NCBI RefSeq assembly: GCF_023718305.1
Contig: NZ_QEYO01000003.1
Span: forward strand, 186,001 to 250,000
Direction: 5' to 3'
Origin: Gramella sp. AN32
Lineage (GTDB): Bacteria; Bacteroidota; Bacteroidia; Flavobacteriales; Flavobacteriaceae
Length of the DNA: 64,000 nt
A program made the position numbers and the translations under genes. The notes below the pieces were generated by a model. That model worked only from the letters and a program-made list of their open reading frames with translations, ran no database searches and was not told the DNA's origin. This document shows, piece by piece, positions 63,071-64,000 of the stretch (positions are counted from its first letter, which is position 1; each line of letters begins with the position of its first letter).

Positions 63071-64000
63071 CTAAGTCGAAGATTTCCTGTAGCTGGCAGG
63101 AGTGGTTTCGTATTTATTTTTGAAAGCTCTGGAGAAGTAACTTGGAGAATTAAAGCCAGTTTTATAAGCTATTTCAGCAACTGTTAAAGATGAGTTTTTT
63201 AGAAAGTTTTTTGCATTTTCAAGCTTAAAATTGGTTATATAATCGCTAATACTAATCCCTAGGATAGACTTAACCTTTCTGTATAATTGTACCCTTGAAA
63301 TATTTAAATCTTCCGCAAGATTTTCTACAGTGAATTCAGGATTCTCAATATTGATCTTAATATTCTCATTTAGTTTTGAAAGGAACTGTTGTTCAGGATT
63401 TCCAAAACTATTTTTCTGATCTATTTTGTAAATATTATTGATATAGTAATAACGTAGCTTTTCCCGGTTAAAAAGAAGCGATCTTAAAGATTGGGTAAGA
63501 ATAGCATAACTAAACGGTTTTGTCAAGTATAGATCAGTACCGGAACTAAGGCCCTTTAAATATGATTCCTTATCCCCCAGTGCAGTAAGTATCACCGTCG
63601 GGATATGAGAAGTTCTTAAATCATTTTTTAGTATGCTGCAAATATCAAATCCGCTTTTTTCAGGTAAGTTCACATCACAAATGATGATATCTGGCATATT
63701 CCCGAACGCCATTTCAATCGCATCTGTCCCATCAGATAAGTAGATATCATATTCCTGTCCCAACTTGTTTTTTAGAAATCGAGATAGATCTTTATTATCT
63801 TCAATGATTAAAATGGAATAACGATCCTCATCAGAATGGCTGTCATCATGTAAATATGCGTTATCTTCCAAGTTTTCAGAAGAAAAGTCAACCAGACTGC
63901 TTTCCACTAAGGCATGCTCTTCAATAATCTGATCTTCATTAAAATGGGTCTTTCCTTTTAATAAAGTAATGATAAACTCGGTTCCATGTTTAGACCTGAC
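63071..64000 (-). CDS. Hybrid two-component system regulator (partial, C-terminal part)
   Basis: The 3' part of a hybrid histidine kinase-response regulator that controls polysaccharide loci. The frame stays open to the right edge, where SKHGTEFIITLLKGK is the end of the HATPase domain. Hence the GTG at 63907 is internal and the N-terminal sensor, kinase core and start lie outside. The receiver domain has ILIIEDNKDLSRF, the phospho-acceptor in IICDVNLPEKSG and the lysine in YLTKPFS. The AraC-type HTH has LNISRVQLYRKV and IAYKTGFNSPSYFSRAFKNK. It lies upstream of the fructan operon on the same strand; sensing fructose, as BT1754 does, is inferred. Confidence 0.93.
   Translation of the reverse strand, partial: VRSKHGTEFIITLLKGKTHFNEDQIIEEHALVESSLVDFSSENLEDNAYLHDDSHSDEDRYSILIIEDNKDLSRFLKNKLGQEYDIYLSDGTDAIEMAFGNMPDIIICDVNLPEKSGFDICSILKNDLRTSHIPTVILTALGDKESYLKGLSSGTDLYLTKPFSYAILTQSLRSLLFNREKLRYYYINNIYKIDQKNSFGNPEQQFLSKLNENIKINIENPEFTVENLAEDLNISRVQLYRKVKSILGISISDYITNFKLENAKNFLKNSSLTVAEIAYKTGFNSPSYFSRAFKNKYETTPASYRKSST

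Noticed and set aside
63071..63907. Stand-alone response regulator with AraC domain
   Set aside because: The frame continues unbroken to the window edge and includes the end of a histidine kinase ATPase domain, so it is the C-terminal part of a hybrid protein.

Overview
The window comes from a chromosome of a member of the Bacteroidota, most likely the family Flavobacteriaceae (Gramella/Salegentibacter/Zunongwangia-like; the genus cannot be fixed by reading alone). The evidence is a SusC/SusD pair, a hybrid two-component regulator, sigma-54, a PorT-like barrel, Bacteroidota-type promoters (TANNTTTG at -7) with A/T-rich leaders instead of Shine-Dalgarno sites, low GC, and many DUF families typical of flavobacteria.

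Region 1 (1-42.6 kb) is ordinary core chromosome. It holds hemD, pckA, a saccharopine-dehydrogenase-like enzyme, pyrH-frr, a DUF5686 outer-membrane protein, an MMPL/RND exporter, asnS-rluA-type synthase, rpoN, an ExbB/ExbD energising cluster with a PorT-like barrel, tRNA-Ser(GGA), ansA-acyltransferase, a TatD nuclease, a YceI/DUF5777/Rieske operon, a BlaI/M56 signalling pair with TPR and TonB-C partners, a glycosyltransferase, ruvC, hemW, a run of small housekeeping genes with a MutS-like ATPase, PhnA, VF530 and two peptidases (M49, M20). The intergenic spaces from 29 to 39 kb carry several families of short palindromic and tandem repeats. Among them is an inverted repeat that tightly brackets a four-helix-bundle (S23/IVP-type) gene.

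Region 2 (42.5-47.5 kb) begins at tRNA-Leu(UAG), which is preceded by a broken half copy of the same tRNA. It then holds a decaying mobilizable element: a primase/helicase with two frameshifts, a CHC2/Toprim-type primase with a nonsense codon and a frameshift, a strong nested hairpin that may be oriT, an intact MobC-like protein, a frameshifted relaxase and a small membrane protein. No integrase is visible.

Region 3 (47.5-64 kb) is a fructan utilisation locus on the minus strand. In transcription order it encodes an MFS sugar porter, a GH32, SusC, SusD, a second GH32, a DUF4960 lipoprotein, two divergent GH32-like lipoproteins and a PfkB fructokinase. A hybrid two-component system lies upstream on the same strand and runs off the right edge of the window. 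The parts suggest a complete route: surface capture and cleavage of a beta-fructan, TonB-dependent import, periplasmic release of fructose, MFS uptake and phosphorylation. Whether the substrate is levan or inulin cannot be told from the sequence.

Several start codons were moved downstream of the longest open frame. In at least three cases (asnS, rpoN, the 29.3-kb lipoprotein) the longer frame begins inside or upstream of a recognisable promoter -7 element.
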